Source: Rhizobium rosettiformans
Lineage (GTDB): Bacteria; Pseudomonadota; Alphaproteobacteria; Rhizobiales; Rhizobiaceae
Reading direction: 5' to 3'
NCBI RefSeq assembly: GCF_016806065.1
Contig: NZ_CP032406.1
Coordinates: 62,001 to 126,000 of the forward strand
Length of the DNA stretch: 64,000 bases
The translations under genes and the position numbers were made by a program. Positions 44,305-54,122 of the stretch are shown one piece after another (position 1 is the first letter of the stretch; each line of letters opens with the position of its first letter). The notes under the pieces are model-generated. The model saw only the letters and a program-made list of their open reading frames with translations. It ran no database searches and had not been told where the DNA came from.

Positions 44305-46791
44305 ATGGGGCACGGTTTTAATCGTAGAGTTTTCAATGGCAAGGTGAGAGCGCTGGCGGCCGCGCTTCTGGTGTCGACCGCGGTCGGCGCAGGCCTGACC
44401 GCCCCAGTCGATCAGGCCTTTGCGCAAAGCCGCGCGCAGACGTCCTTTTCCGTTCCAGCCGGCCCACTGCACCGCGCCCTGACCATCTTCGGTCGGCAGG
44501 CCGGCTTGCAGGTCACCTATCTGTCAGCCGCGGCGACGGGCAAGACGTCCCCCGGATTTTCCGGCTCGGCACCGCGCGAACAGGCGCTTGCCGAAATCCT
44601 TGCCGGCTCCGGCCTCACCTATTCCTTTCCGAATGTCGGCACGGTCGCGATTTCGGCACCGGCGCCAGGCGTCGGCAATCTAGCCAGTGACGGCTCGACG
44701 CAGTTGAACACGATCGAGGTCCAAGGAGAAAACGCCTGGGGGCCGGTCGATGGCATCGTGGCAACCCAAAGTGCGACCGGGACGAAGACCGGCACACCGC
44801 TAAAGAACACGCCGCAGGCCGTCAACGTCGTCACCCGAGACCAGATGGAAGCGCAGGGTGCCGCAACCGTAACCCAGGTCCTGCGCTATACGCCGGGCGT
44901 CGTGGCGCAGTATTCGGATACCGATGTCAGGCATGACTGGTTGACCGTTCGCGGTTTCGTGCCGGGCCGATACCGCGATGGATTGCGGCTTCCCTTCGGT
45001 GCGCGCGGATACTCCCAGCCGAAGATCGAGCCCTATGGTCTGGAGCGTACCGAGATCCTGAAGGGCCCGGCTTCCGTGCTTTACGGTCAGGGCTTGCCCG
45101 GCGGCATGCTCAACATGGTGAGCAAGCGTCCTCGCGATGAGGAAATCAGGGAAGTCGAACTGCAGTATGGCACTCACGATCGCTTCCAGGCAGCTTTCGA
45201 TGTCGGCGGAAAGCTCGATGAAGAAGGAACGTTGCTCTATCGCATGGTCGGCGTCGGCCGGCTGAGCGATACGCAGTACGACTATGTCGAGGAGCGTAAG
45301 GGCTATATCGCGCCTTCCTTCACCTTCCAGCCGTATGGCGGAACGTCGCTGACCATTCTGGGCGAATACCAGAACATCGATTCTCCCGGTGGCGGTGGCG
45401 CCCCGGCGCTGCCGGCGAATGGTACACTCTACACGGATGTCTATGCCGAACTGCCGCGCGACGCCTTCCTCGGGGAACCTGGCTATGATCGCTTCCGGAA
45501 CGAGCAGGCTTTCGTCGGCTACGAGTTCGCCCATGAATTCGACGAGATGTGGACCTTCAAACAGAACCTGCGTTACGGATATGTCGACACCGACACCCAG
45601 CGCGTGCAGGCCTATTGCGCCTCGGCTGCCTCGTGCCACCCTTCATCCCTCTTGCGCTATGCCTGGGCCTTCCCGGAAAGCTCGCGTCTCTTCACCGTCG
45701 ACAATCAGGCAATCGCCCGCTTCTCGACCGGGGACGCGTCCCATACCGCAATCTTCGGCCTGGACTATTCCTTTGAGGACAGCCGCTTCGAGGAATCGGC
45801 CCTGTCGGTGATCACCACACCCTTCAACGTTTACGACCCGGTTTACGGTGCAACAAGCATCACGAGACCGGCAACGGCACTTCGCATCGATCAGGATCGT
45901 TCGCAGGCAGGCCTTTACGCGCAAGACCAGATCGAATGGGGCAAGGCGGTCTTTTCGCTTGGCGGCCGGTATGACTGGGCCAGCACGGAAACGCGCAACC
46001 GGACCAGCAGCGCGGATACGACCGTCGACCAGAACGATGGCAAGTTCACCTGGCGAACCGGACTCGTCTACAATTTCGACAACGGCTTCTCTCCGTATGC
46101 GAGCTATTCGACCTCGTTCAATCCGGCGAGCGGCACCAGCAGGCTCGGCGTACCGTTCGACCCCACTACGGGCGAGCAGTTCGAGGTCGGCATGAGATAC
46201 CAGCCTGAAGGCATGAACAGCTTCATCTCCGTGTCGGCCTACCAGTTGACGCAGCAGAATGTGCTGACGCCGGACCCGGTGAACACCAGCTACCGTGTGC
46301 AGACAGGCGAGGTGCGCATGCGCGGTCTCGAGCTTGAAGGCAAGGCCGAACTCAATGATGCTTTCTCGGTCATTGCCTCCTACGCCTATACCGACAGCGA
46401 AATCACCCGCGACAATCCGAATGCCTCCGCCGTCAGCAACCAGGGCAAACGCCTTGCATTCGTGCCGGAACACCAGGCGGCTCTTTGGCTGGATTATAGC
46501 GTCCAGTCCGATAGCGCCTGGGGCGGTCTGAGCTTCGGCGGCGGCGCGCGTTATGTCGGCCAGACCTACGGCGACAATGCCAATGTCTATGATGTGCCCG
46601 GCTACACCCTGTTCGATGCGGCCCTCCGATACGATTTCGGCAAGGCGGATCCCAAGATGGAGGGGCTCAAGGCCTCTCTCAACGTCAGCAACCTCTTCGA
46701 CAAGAAGTATGTCTCCTCCTGCATCGGCACCACCGGTTGCTATTGGGGCGAAGGGCGCACGGTCTACGGAACGCTGAAATACAGCTGGTGA
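44305..46791 (+). CDS. TonB-dependent siderophore receptor with STN domain (FhuA/FoxA/FpvA-like)
   Basis: This 828-residue outer-membrane receptor has a signal peptide, an STN signalling domain (FSVPAGPLHRALTIFGRQAG), a TonB plug (LKNTPQAVNVVTRDQM, YGLERTEILKGPASVLYGQG) and a C-terminal barrel ending in an aromatic residue (GTLKYSW). The STN domain couples ligand binding to FecR/FecI. ATG 44305 was chosen for AGAGG upstream. The downstream Fhu genes suggest a ferric hydroxamate ligand such as ferrichrome or ferrioxamine. Confidence 0.9.
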   Translation: MGHGFNRRVFNGKVRALAAALLVSTAVGAGLTAPVDQAFAQSRAQTSFSVPAGPLHRALTIFGRQAGLQVTYLSAAATGKTSPGFSGSAPREQALAEILAGSGLTYSFPNVGTVAISAPAPGVGNLASDGSTQLNTIEVQGENAWGPVDGIVATQSATGTKTGTPLKNTPQAVNVVTRDQMEAQGAATVTQVLRYTPGVVAQYSDTDVRHDWLTVRGFVPGRYRDGLRLPFGARGYSQPKIEPYGLERTEILKGPASVLYGQGLPGGMLNMVSKRPRDEEIREVELQYGTHDRFQAAFDVGGKLDEEGTLLYRMVGVGRLSDTQYDYVEERKGYIAPSFTFQPYGGTSLTILGEYQNIDSPGGGGAPALPANGTLYTDVYAELPRDAFLGEPGYDRFRNEQAFVGYEFAHEFDEMWTFKQNLRYGYVDTDTQRVQAYCASAASCHPSSLLRYAWAFPESSRLFTVDNQAIARFSTGDASHTAIFGLDYSFEDSRFEESALSVITTPFNVYDPVYGATSITRPATALRIDQDRSQAGLYAQDQIEWGKAVFSLGGRYDWASTETRNRTSSADTTVDQNDGKFTWRTGLVYNFDNGFSPYASYSTSFNPASGTSRLGVPFDPTTGEQFEVGMRYQPEGMNSFISVSAYQLTQQNVLTPDPVNTSYRVQTGEVRMRGLELEGKAELNDAFSVIASYAYTDSEITRDNPNASAVSNQGKRLAFVPEHQAALWLDYSVQSDSAWGGLSFGGGARYVGQTYGDNANVYDVPGYTLFDAALRYDFGKADPKMEGLKASLNVSNLFDKKYVSSCIGTTGCYWGEGRTVYGTLKYSW

Positions 46792-47678
46792 CGGTCTCCG
46801 TGAAACGCAGTTCCAATCAAGCCTTGTCGCGGCGGAGCTTTTCCGCCGCGATCCTGGCCCTTGTGACCATACCGAAGTATGCCTTCGCAGATGCGACCAA
46901 GCCTCGGATTGCCGTGCTCGACTGGGCCTGGGCCGAAACCCTGCTAGCGCTTGGTTCTCGCCCCTATGCGATTGCGGAGGCCGAACTCTACAGGGAACGC
47001 GTGGTCACGCCTGAAATGCCAAGCGACGTGATCGACCTTGGCTTGCGCTCATGGCCCAACATGGAGCTGCTCAAATCCCTTCAACCGGATCTGATCCTCA
47101 CCCAAGCTGGTTATGGCGTGCAGGCGGCATCGCTTGAGCCGATCGCGCCGACACTGGCCTTGCCGCTTTTCACAGCTGAGCGCCGCCCGCTGCAACTTGC
47201 TGAAGCCGGCCTCGATGCTATCGCCGCGCAATTGCAGCGCGAGCAGCAAGCCCTCCAATACAAGGCCTTGTTCGAGCAGACACTGTCAGAAATCCGAACC
47301 AGTCTGCATTCCTATGACGGAAGCCCTCTGCTGATCGTCAAATTCGCTGACGAGCGCATCCTCGACATATACGGCCCTGGCAGTCTGTTTCATGACGTAC
47401 TGGGCAAACTCGGCCTTGAAAACGCCTGGACCGAGACTGGCAATCAATGGGGTTTCTCGACGTCGGGGCTGGATACGATTGCACGAAACCCGGAGGCAAG
47501 GCTCGTCATCATCGAGCCGGGCCCACCCGAGAAACTTGTTGGAAGCGATTTGTGGAGAGCAATTCCATCCGTAAAGGCAAACCGGGTTGTGACCATCCCG
47601 CCGACTTGGGTCTTCGGCGCGCTGCCGTCTGCGATGCGCTTTGCGACCATCCTCGGAAAGGCGCTGCAACCGGCATGA
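46788..47678 (+). CDS. fhuD: Iron-siderophore ABC transporter binding protein (FhuD-like)
   Basis: This 296-residue protein is a class III binding protein with a Tat-like signal (LSRRSFSAAILALVTIPKY) and the FhuD pattern: RIAVLDWAWAETLLALGSRP, LGLRSWPNMELLKSLQPDLI. GTG 46788 overlaps the receptor stop by 4 bases; a second GTG at 46800 is possible. It delivers the ferric hydroxamate to FhuB in the periplasm. Confidence 0.88.
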   Translation: MTVSVKRSSNQALSRRSFSAAILALVTIPKYAFADATKPRIAVLDWAWAETLLALGSRPYAIAEAELYRERVVTPEMPSDVIDLGLRSWPNMELLKSLQPDLILTQAGYGVQAASLEPIAPTLALPLFTAERRPLQLAEAGLDAIAAQLQREQQALQYKALFEQTLSEIRTSLHSYDGSPLLIVKFADERILDIYGPGSLFHDVLGKLGLENAWTETGNQWGFSTSGLDTIARNPEARLVIIEPGPPEKLVGSDLWRAIPSVKANRVVTIPPTWVFGALPSAMRFATILGKALQPA

Positions 47679-49627
47679 GGCACCGACCCTTCCTTCTGTT
47701 CATATTGCTGCTTTTGTCTGCACTGGCGCTGACCATTCTGGGCTACAGCAGCCATGTTCCCCTGTCCCGCATCATAGCGGCGATCCTCGATCCTGCGCCG
47801 GACAGCTTTGGCGAAACCTATCTGCACTACGCCCTTCTTCCCCGCATTTTTGTGGCGCTGTTTGCTGGAGCTGCCCTGTCCTTGGCAGGTGTGGTCTTCC
47901 AGCAGGTTCTGAAGAACCCGCTCGCCGAACCCAGCACGCTGGGACTTCTGTCCGGCGCTCAGCTTGCCATCACGCTCGCGGCACTCGCCGCACCGGGCAT
48001 GGCGGTTTGGTCCATCGAGTTAGCCGCGATCACCGGAGCCCTAGCGACGCTGGGGCTTGTCATGCTGCTCGCGTTGAAAGGAGGTTTTTCCCCGGTCACC
48101 ATGCTCCTCGCCGGCATGATCGTCAGTTTCTTTGCAGGCACTGCATCGGTCGTCCTTGCGCTCTTCAATCATGAATATCTGCGCTCTGTTTTCATCTGGG
48201 CCAGCGGCTCGCTCGTTCAGAACGACTTTTCCAATGCCGTGGCACTGGCCTGGCGTTTGGCCGTCTGCATCCCGATGCTTGTGCTTCTCGCCCGACCGCT
48301 GGCGATTGCCGGGCTCGACGATGCAAGCGGCCGCAGTCTCGGCGTACCCATCCGGACACTGAGGCTGGCCGCCTTGTTTCTCGCATCGGTTCTCGCCGCC
48401 TTCGTCGTGGCAAGGGTCGGCGTCATCGCCTTCATCGGGCTTGCGGCGCCGCACCTGGCGAGATTTGCAGGCGCCCGAACCTTCTCGGAGCGCTTGTTGT
48501 GGTCGCCGCTTCTGGGCGGAGCACTGCTGCTTCTTGCCGATGGTACTGTCCTAGTCATGGCGCGCTATATCGCCGAGGTGCCCACCGGCACGGCCACCGC
48601 ATTTTTTGGTGCCTTCCTGCTGCTTGTGCTTTTGAAGAACATGCCCGTGGCGGCGCTTCAGGCCGAAGCCCGCACGCAAGCCTATATTCCGCGCCATCGG
48701 CCATACTTCGCCTTGCTCATTGCGATAGCTCTGATGGGCGTAATCGCCGTCTTTTCCCTGACCGAGCAGTTGTTCGTCGACAACCTTCCATCGGCGGAAC
48801 TGTTTTCGGGTCGATGGCCGCGCGTTCTGGCAGCGGCCTCGGCCGGCGGCATGCTGGCGCTTGCCGGCACGATCATGCAGTCGGTCACGGCTAATCCGCT
48901 GGCAAGCCCCGAAGGTCTCGGAGTAAGCTCGGGGGCCGCTCTCGGCATTGTCGCGACCCTTCTGCTGGCCGGCACCTTCTCTCCGCTGATCATGTTGCTG
49001 GGCGGCATTGGCGGGGCGCTCGCGACATTTCTGGTGATGATGGCCATCACAGCCAAATCCGCCCACGCGCCGGGACCGGTCCTGCTCGCGGGCGCCGCCA
49101 TCGGCACCTTTGCCGCCACGCTGATCACGCTCGTGCTCGCAAGCGGTGATCCGCGTGCGGTCTACGTGCTGGCCTGGTCGATGGGGCCGACCTACCGCGC
49201 AACCGCAATCACCGGCTTAGCGGGACTGGCCGTGTTTTTGGTGGCTCTCGCCATGCTTCCGCTTTTTCGGCGCTGGCTGCAAATCCTGCCGCTCGGAGAC
49301 CAGGCGGCGCGCGAACTGGGGCTTGCCCCAGGACGGTCCCGGACCGCGCTCCTGTCGCTTGCTGCCGTCCTGACAGCCAGCGCGACCTTGATCGTCGGCC
49401 CCTTGAGCTTCGTCGGACTGATCGCGCCCCATACCGCGGCGATGATCACGCCTCCAAAACCGCTGAACCGAGCCTTGTGCGCGGCCTCCATCGGAGCAGC
49501 CTTGATGACGGCGGCTGACTGGCTCGGTCGCAGCATTCACTTCCCCTACGAGATCCCGGCGGGCGTCCTGGCAGCCTTTGTTGGTGGCCCTTACTTCCTC
49601 TGGCTTCTTTACCGGAGACACCCATGA
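47675..49627 (+). CDS. fhuB: Ferric hydroxamate ABC permease, double-length (FhuB)
   Basis: This 650-residue protein contains two fused BtuC/FecCD-type permease halves. Each has its own AGAALSLAGVVFQQVLKNPL-like segment; the second reads ALAGTIMQSVTANPLASPEG. Each half has about ten helices, and the fusion is the FhuB form rather than separate permeases. The start ATG 47675 overlaps the fhuD stop (ATGA), and the stop overlaps fhuF. Confidence 0.92.
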   Translation: MRHRPFLLFILLLLSALALTILGYSSHVPLSRIIAAILDPAPDSFGETYLHYALLPRIFVALFAGAALSLAGVVFQQVLKNPLAEPSTLGLLSGAQLAITLAALAAPGMAVWSIELAAITGALATLGLVMLLALKGGFSPVTMLLAGMIVSFFAGTASVVLALFNHEYLRSVFIWASGSLVQNDFSNAVALAWRLAVCIPMLVLLARPLAIAGLDDASGRSLGVPIRTLRLAALFLASVLAAFVVARVGVIAFIGLAAPHLARFAGARTFSERLLWSPLLGGALLLLADGTVLVMARYIAEVPTGTATAFFGAFLLLVLLKNMPVAALQAEARTQAYIPRHRPYFALLIAIALMGVIAVFSLTEQLFVDNLPSAELFSGRWPRVLAAASAGGMLALAGTIMQSVTANPLASPEGLGVSSGAALGIVATLLLAGTFSPLIMLLGGIGGALATFLVMMAITAKSAHAPGPVLLAGAAIGTFAATLITLVLASGDPRAVYVLAWSMGPTYRATAITGLAGLAVFLVALAMLPLFRRWLQILPLGDQAARELGLAPGRSRTALLSLAAVLTASATLIVGPLSFVGLIAPHTAAMITPPKPLNRALCAASIGAALMTAADWLGRSIHFPYEIPAGVLAAFVGGPYFLWLLYRRHP

Positions 49628-50304
49628 GCGGGATCAGCAGTCCGCAGGATCTGCTCCAAGGATTGAGCGGTCCGCTGGCACCGATCAGGGACAGACTGTC
49701 CTGTGGTCCGGAAATTCGCAGGATCGTGCCGTCCGTAGACGTTCTGGAAGCCGACACCTTTGCGGTCATCATCCAAAGCTATGCCCGCCGCTTCGGCGTC
49801 GAACCCGACCGTCATCTGGTTTCCCTTTGGTCGCAGAAATATCTGGCGACGGTGATCATCCCCGTCATGGCGCTGTCGATGATCGGAGGAAGAGCCGTGA
49901 AAGCAGACATCGAGACCATAGCAATTGTCGTCGATGAAGACGGCGAACCTGTCGCAATGCGTCTCCCATCTTCTTTCACCGCCGAGGACGCAGGCCAGGC
50001 AGCCGCCCTGCTCGTCTCGACCCACCTGACCGCGCTCGTCGATGCCCTGGCACATTGGAGTGGATTGTCGAGGAAAGTCTTCTGGGGCAACGCAGCGCAT
50101 TATCTCGAGTGGATTGTCCGGCAGCTTCCCGGGGGAAACCCTGGCTTTGCCCTGCCCGCCCCGATGACGGATGCCATCCGCTACGTCGAGGAGAACGGGC
50201 TGCGCGTGCGCCGCCGGAAAGTCTGCTGCCTGAGGGATCGGGTTCGGGGCATCGAGGATTGCGGCAGTCTCTGCCCAGATCGAGTAAAGAGGATCAAACC
50301 TTGA
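49624..50304 (+). CDS. fhuF: Ferric siderophore reductase (FhuF-like)
   Basis: This 226-residue protein has the FhuF layout and a C-terminal cysteine cluster (VCCLRDRVRGIEDCGSLCP) that should hold the [2Fe-2S] centre used to reduce ferric siderophore in the cytoplasm. The spacing here is CC-x10-C-x3-C. It overlaps fhuB by 4 bases and fhuC by 4 bases, so it is fully inside the transport operon. Confidence 0.87.
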   Translation: MSGISSPQDLLQGLSGPLAPIRDRLSCGPEIRRIVPSVDVLEADTFAVIIQSYARRFGVEPDRHLVSLWSQKYLATVIIPVMALSMIGGRAVKADIETIAIVVDEDGEPVAMRLPSSFTAEDAGQAAALLVSTHLTALVDALAHWSGLSRKVFWGNAAHYLEWIVRQLPGGNPGFALPAPMTDAIRYVEENGLRVRRRKVCCLRDRVRGIEDCGSLCPDRVKRIKP

Positions 50305-51089
50305 ACAGACAGAGATCGACCTTCTCTCTTTCCAACGTCGCCTTCAACGTGGCCGAGCGGCCCATTCTTGCACCACTGACGCTCGAGATCCCGATGAATG
50401 GCCAGGTTCTCGGACTGATCGGACACAACGGCTCCGGCAAATCGACGCTTCTGAAGCTGCTGGCGCGTCAACAAGCGCCCAGCAGCGGTATCATCACTCT
50501 GGACGGTCGGCCCCTCGACACCTGGAGCGACCGGCCGTTGGCGCGCAAGGTCGCCTATCTGGCGCAGCATTTACCCTCGGCGGCGGGAATGACCGTCCGC
50601 GAACTTGTATCGCTTGGACGATATCCCTGGCACGGGGCCCTCGGTCGGTTCGGCGAGATGGACAGGCAAAAGACCGACGAGGCGATGGCATTGACCGGTG
50701 TCACGCCCCTCGCCGACCGCCTCGTCGACACCCTTTCCGGCGGCGAACGACAACGCGCCTGGCTCGCCATGCTGGTGGCTCAGGATACAGAATGCCTGTT
50801 GCTCGACGAACCAATCTCGGCCCTCGACATCGCTCATCAGATAGAGGTTCTTTCTCTGGTGCGGAAACTGTCTCATGAAAAAGGCCTCGGCATGATCATC
50901 GTCCTGCATGACGTGAACATGGCGGCGCGGTTCTGTGACGCCATAATCGCTCTTCATTCCGGCCAGTTGATCATGCAAGGGGCGCCAGAGTTGGTCATGA
51001 CGCCGGAAACACTGCAGCGCATCTATGGTTTGCCGATGGACGTCATGCAGCATGAACCAACCGGAAAACCTCTAGCGATTGCCAGATAA
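50301..51089 (+). CDS. fhuC: Ferric hydroxamate ABC transporter ATPase (FhuC)
   Basis: This 262-residue ATPase has the Walker A motif GLIGHNGSGKSTLLK, signature LSGGERQRAWLAML, Walker B CLLLDEPISALDI and the H-loop (IIVLHDVNMAARF). It powers FhuB. It begins at TTG 50301 (TTGA overlap with the fhuF stop) with AGAGGA upstream. It is the last gene of the fhu operon; no terminator is evident after it. Confidence 0.9.
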   Translation: MNRQRSTFSLSNVAFNVAERPILAPLTLEIPMNGQVLGLIGHNGSGKSTLLKLLARQQAPSSGIITLDGRPLDTWSDRPLARKVAYLAQHLPSAAGMTVRELVSLGRYPWHGALGRFGEMDRQKTDEAMALTGVTPLADRLVDTLSGGERQRAWLAMLVAQDTECLLLDEPISALDIAHQIEVLSLVRKLSHEKGLGMIIVLHDVNMAARFCDAIIALHSGQLIMQGAPELVMTPETLQRIYGLPMDVMQHEPTGKPLAIAR

Positions 51090-51185
51090 AGCGGGCGCAT
51101 TAAATCGCTGAAGCGGGTTGCGTACAAATGGTGGAGGAATGGATCACGCTCTTGATGAAAATCAAACCTCCGCACCATCTATTTG

Positions 51186-52367
51186 TCATGAATTGAGAGG
51201 CAAAGGATCGGTGCCTTCGCTTAGAATTGCGAGATATCGTCGATAGCTGAACACGCGGCCACGCTTACGGCCGGTAACCTCTTCAACGATGCCCAATCGC
51301 TCTAGATCGGCGAGTGCGGCGTTGACCGTTGGTGCCGACAGCCCCGTTACCTGAACAATCTGGTTCGCCGTGTGAAAAGGATTCTGCTGGAAAAGCTCGT
51401 GAATACGAAGGGCCGACCCCGCTCTATCGCTCTCCATCGTGATCCGCTCGCGATCTTCTTTGAAAAGGTCGATGATCTGGGTCGCAGCCTCAAACGCTTG
51501 ATTGGCAGTATCGGCAACGCCGGCCAGGAAAAAGTCCAGCCAAGCTTCCCAATTTCCATGCTCACGGACCTCCTGCAATAACCGATAATATTCTCTCCGA
51601 TGGGACTTTAGATAGAGGCTGAGGTAGAGCAGCGGCTTTCGCAAAACCGCGTTTATGCAAAGATACAGGGTTACAAGCAGACGGCCGATGCGACCATTGC
51701 CATCGAGAAACGGATGGATCGTTTCAAACTGCACATGCAGCAGGCCAGCTTTGATTAGCGCCGGTAGACGCGATTGGTCGTCATGCATGAAGCGCTCGAA
51801 CGCATCCAGGCAACCGGCCATTTCAGTGACGGGCGGCGGTACAAAGAGTGCGTTACCGGGCCGCGTCCCACCTATCCAATTCTGCGAGCGGCGAAACTCT
51901 CCAGGATCCTTGGTGCCTCCTCGTCCACTCTGCAGGAGCCTGGCGTGCATCTCACGGATCAGACGCAACGACATGGGCAGCGTTTCCAGCCGCTCCAAAC
52001 CATACATCATGGCGTTAACATAGTTGGATACTTCACGGATATCGTCCACCGGCTGCCCGGCTTGAGCTTCGGTCTCAAACCGCAAGAGATCAGAAAGCGT
52101 GGACTGTGTGCCTTCAATCTGCGAGGAAAGAACAGCTTCCTTTCTCACATACATATACAGAAACAGCTCCTGTCTCGGCAGCAGCATTGTGATACCATCC
52201 AGACGTCCCAGCGCGCGCTCAGCCAAGCTGAGGCGCTCTAACAACGAAAGCACATCAATGGCCGGTTCGGGCGGCAATGGTGGGGGCACGAACGCACGCA
52301 CCGTTTCACTGGCGGCGACCGTCTCGACGAAACGACCCAGGCGGCTTTCGGATTGGGAATCAGACAT
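51186..52367 (-). CDS. Fic-family protein (class II)
   Basis: This 393-residue protein has the Fic core motif HPFLDGNGRIGR near residue 205 and an N-terminal inhibitory-helix motif SSQIEGT, so it is a self-inhibited class II Fic enzyme that AMPylates a protein target. A C-terminal winged helix (TANQIVQVTGLSAPTVNAAL) gives DNA- or protein-binding ability. ATG 52367 is preferred over TTG 52373. No partner gene is visible upstream. Confidence 0.88.
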   Translation of the reverse strand: MSDSQSESRLGRFVETVAASETVRAFVPPPLPPEPAIDVLSLLERLSLAERALGRLDGITMLLPRQELFLYMYVRKEAVLSSQIEGTQSTLSDLLRFETEAQAGQPVDDIREVSNYVNAMMYGLERLETLPMSLRLIREMHARLLQSGRGGTKDPGEFRRSQNWIGGTRPGNALFVPPPVTEMAGCLDAFERFMHDDQSRLPALIKAGLLHVQFETIHPFLDGNGRIGRLLVTLYLCINAVLRKPLLYLSLYLKSHRREYYRLLQEVREHGNWEAWLDFFLAGVADTANQAFEAATQIIDLFKEDRERITMESDRAGSALRIHELFQQNPFHTANQIVQVTGLSAPTVNAALADLERLGIVEEVTGRKRGRVFSYRRYLAILSEGTDPLPLNS

Positions 52368-52373
52368 ACCCAA

Positions 52374-52853
52374 ATATCAGCCGCGCCCGTTATTTAAGCA
52401 AGGCGCATTTCATTTAATTAATCGACAGACTTAGATAAGCTCGCTTAATTAACGCGCTGACAGTGAACCCGCCTGCGAACTAAATCACCGCTTCCGTCTC
52501 TCGCCTCCGCAAAGGAACGCCGCTGACGTGCCGCGTTGAGCGGCGGCTTCAGAAGCCGTGAATTAAGCTGGTGAATGTCCGGATTGAAGGCGCAAAGCGG
52601 ATCCAGTCCTTCAAGAGGCTCACGCAAGAATCTGGGACGGCCCTGCAACATGCAGGGCCGCCCCTTATATCATGCACTAATGCCCAGCCTTGTCTTTTGC
52701 TGCTCCTCTCTTGTCACAAGTACAGAAGGAGAGGGCGCGAAACTACGCCACAATTGCGCACCTTCGCCTTGAGTGGAAATCGAACGAGAGATCAGGTCCT
52801 TGTCTCCAAATTCTCACTAATGCTGAGATGTGGAGCGCCAATCGTATTTCCAG
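52374..52853. other. Intergenic stretch with a strong hairpin
   Basis: About 480 bases with no supported gene; short frames lack motifs. It holds the promoter of the Fic gene and a strong hairpin at 52638-52660. Confidence 0.45.
52638..52660. repeat. Perfect 10-bp hairpin upstream of the Fic gene
   Basis: CGGCCCTGCA and TGCAGGGCCG form a perfect stem with a 3-base loop (ACA). There is no T-run on either side, so it is more like a repetitive extragenic palindrome or a small structured RNA than a terminator. Confidence 0.5.
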
Positions 52854-54077
52854 CTAATGCCACAACGCCGAGATTGGCACAGCGGACAAACGCTCGCCGA
52901 ATGGGATCACTTTGTCATGGTCATACAAGACCATACCTGAAACAAATTGTTCCCCCGTTGTTTCAGCCAGAATTCGGAGCCCAGAAAAATCAGAACTCGT
53001 AACGGATGCTGCAGCTTTGATCTCGATACCGACAATCCTTCCCCGCCTATCCTCTATAACAATATCGACTTCGTTCTGCTGCTTGTCACGAAAATGCGAA
53101 AACTCAAATCGGGTATCCGCGGCACTGGCGAGTTTCAGAATCTCTCCGAATACGAAAGTTTCCAGCAACGCACCAAACTGCCCCCTGTCATGGCGGAGTC
53201 TATCAAGAGAGAGGTCGCGCAGAGATGCGAGAAGGCCAGAATCGAAGAAATGGATTTTGGGGGTCTTAGTCAGGCGTTTTAGCTTGTTGGAAAACCAGGG
53301 CTGAACTGTTCGGACAAGGAAAAGGCTCTCGAATATGCCGACATACTTCTGCGTTGTAACGTGATTCATCCCGATAGCGGCGCCGATACCGGAATAGTTC
53401 ACCAGTTGTCCAGAATGCTCTGCCAAGATGCGCAGCAAGCGGGGCATTTGTGCAATCTGTTCGATCTGCGCAACATCGCGCACGTCGCGTTGGACGATCG
53501 CTTCGACATAGTCCTCGTACCAGTCCTGTCTGCGACTCAGAGTTCTTCGGCCCAAAGCCTCAGGGTATCCACCGGCCAGCACCGCCGCCAAAAGATCATC
53601 GCCGATGATTGCTTCTCCGCCCTTGGCTTCATTCTGAAAGGCGTCGCGCAGAAAGTTGCTGCTGGCATTTCTCATCTCGCTTTGCGCGAGCGGAAGCAAG
53701 CGAACCACCTCCATCCGCCCTGCGAGCGAGTCCGACACGCGCGGCAGGGTCATGAGATTGGCTGAAGCGGTCAGAAGGAAGCGTCCCGGACGCTGATCGG
53801 TATCGACGCTTTCCTTGATTGCCAGCAGAAGCTCGGGAGCACGCTGGATCTCATCGATAACAGCCCGATCTATACGTCTGACAAAACCAACAGGATCGTC
53901 CCGCGCTGCGTCCAGGGTGGTCGCATTATCAAGAGTGTAGTACTCCATGGCCTGGGTGGCGATCTTCTTTGCCAGGGTCGTCTTCCCGGATTGGCGGGGC
54001 CCAACGATGAGCACAACTCGAGTGTCCGACATGGCGTCGGCTACGCGTTGCTCGACAAGCCTCGGATAATGCGCCAC
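52854..54077 (-). CDS. AAA-type ATPase with DUF4143 domain
   Basis: This 407-residue protein has the Walker A motif IVGPRQSGKTTLAKK, Walker B-like AVIDEIQRAPELLLAIK and sensor LLTASANLM, then a DUF4143 C-terminal domain with a nuclease-like end (RFEFSHFRDKQQNEVDIVIE, IVGIEIKAAA). This ATPase family is common in accessory DNA and its function is unsettled. GTG 54077 was chosen because AAGGAG lies 7 bases upstream; the in-frame start at 54122 is less likely. Confidence 0.82.
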   Translation of the reverse strand: MAHYPRLVEQRVADAMSDTRVVLIVGPRQSGKTTLAKKIATQAMEYYTLDNATTLDAARDDPVGFVRRIDRAVIDEIQRAPELLLAIKESVDTDQRPGRFLLTASANLMTLPRVSDSLAGRMEVVRLLPLAQSEMRNASSNFLRDAFQNEAKGGEAIIGDDLLAAVLAGGYPEALGRRTLSRRQDWYEDYVEAIVQRDVRDVAQIEQIAQMPRLLRILAEHSGQLVNYSGIGAAIGMNHVTTQKYVGIFESLFLVRTVQPWFSNKLKRLTKTPKIHFFDSGLLASLRDLSLDRLRHDRGQFGALLETFVFGEILKLASAADTRFEFSHFRDKQQNEVDIVIEDRRGRIVGIEIKAAASVTSSDFSGLRILAETTGEQFVSGMVLYDHDKVIPFGERLSAVPISALWH

Positions 54078-54122
54078 AGCGATACTCCTTCGATGACCAT
54101 TCGCAAATACGCGGATGACCAA

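Noticed and set aside
51186..54077. Fic protein plus ATPase as a defence or toxin-antitoxin pair
   Set aside because: They are 487 bases apart with separate start regions, and no antitoxin-like small gene sits beside either.
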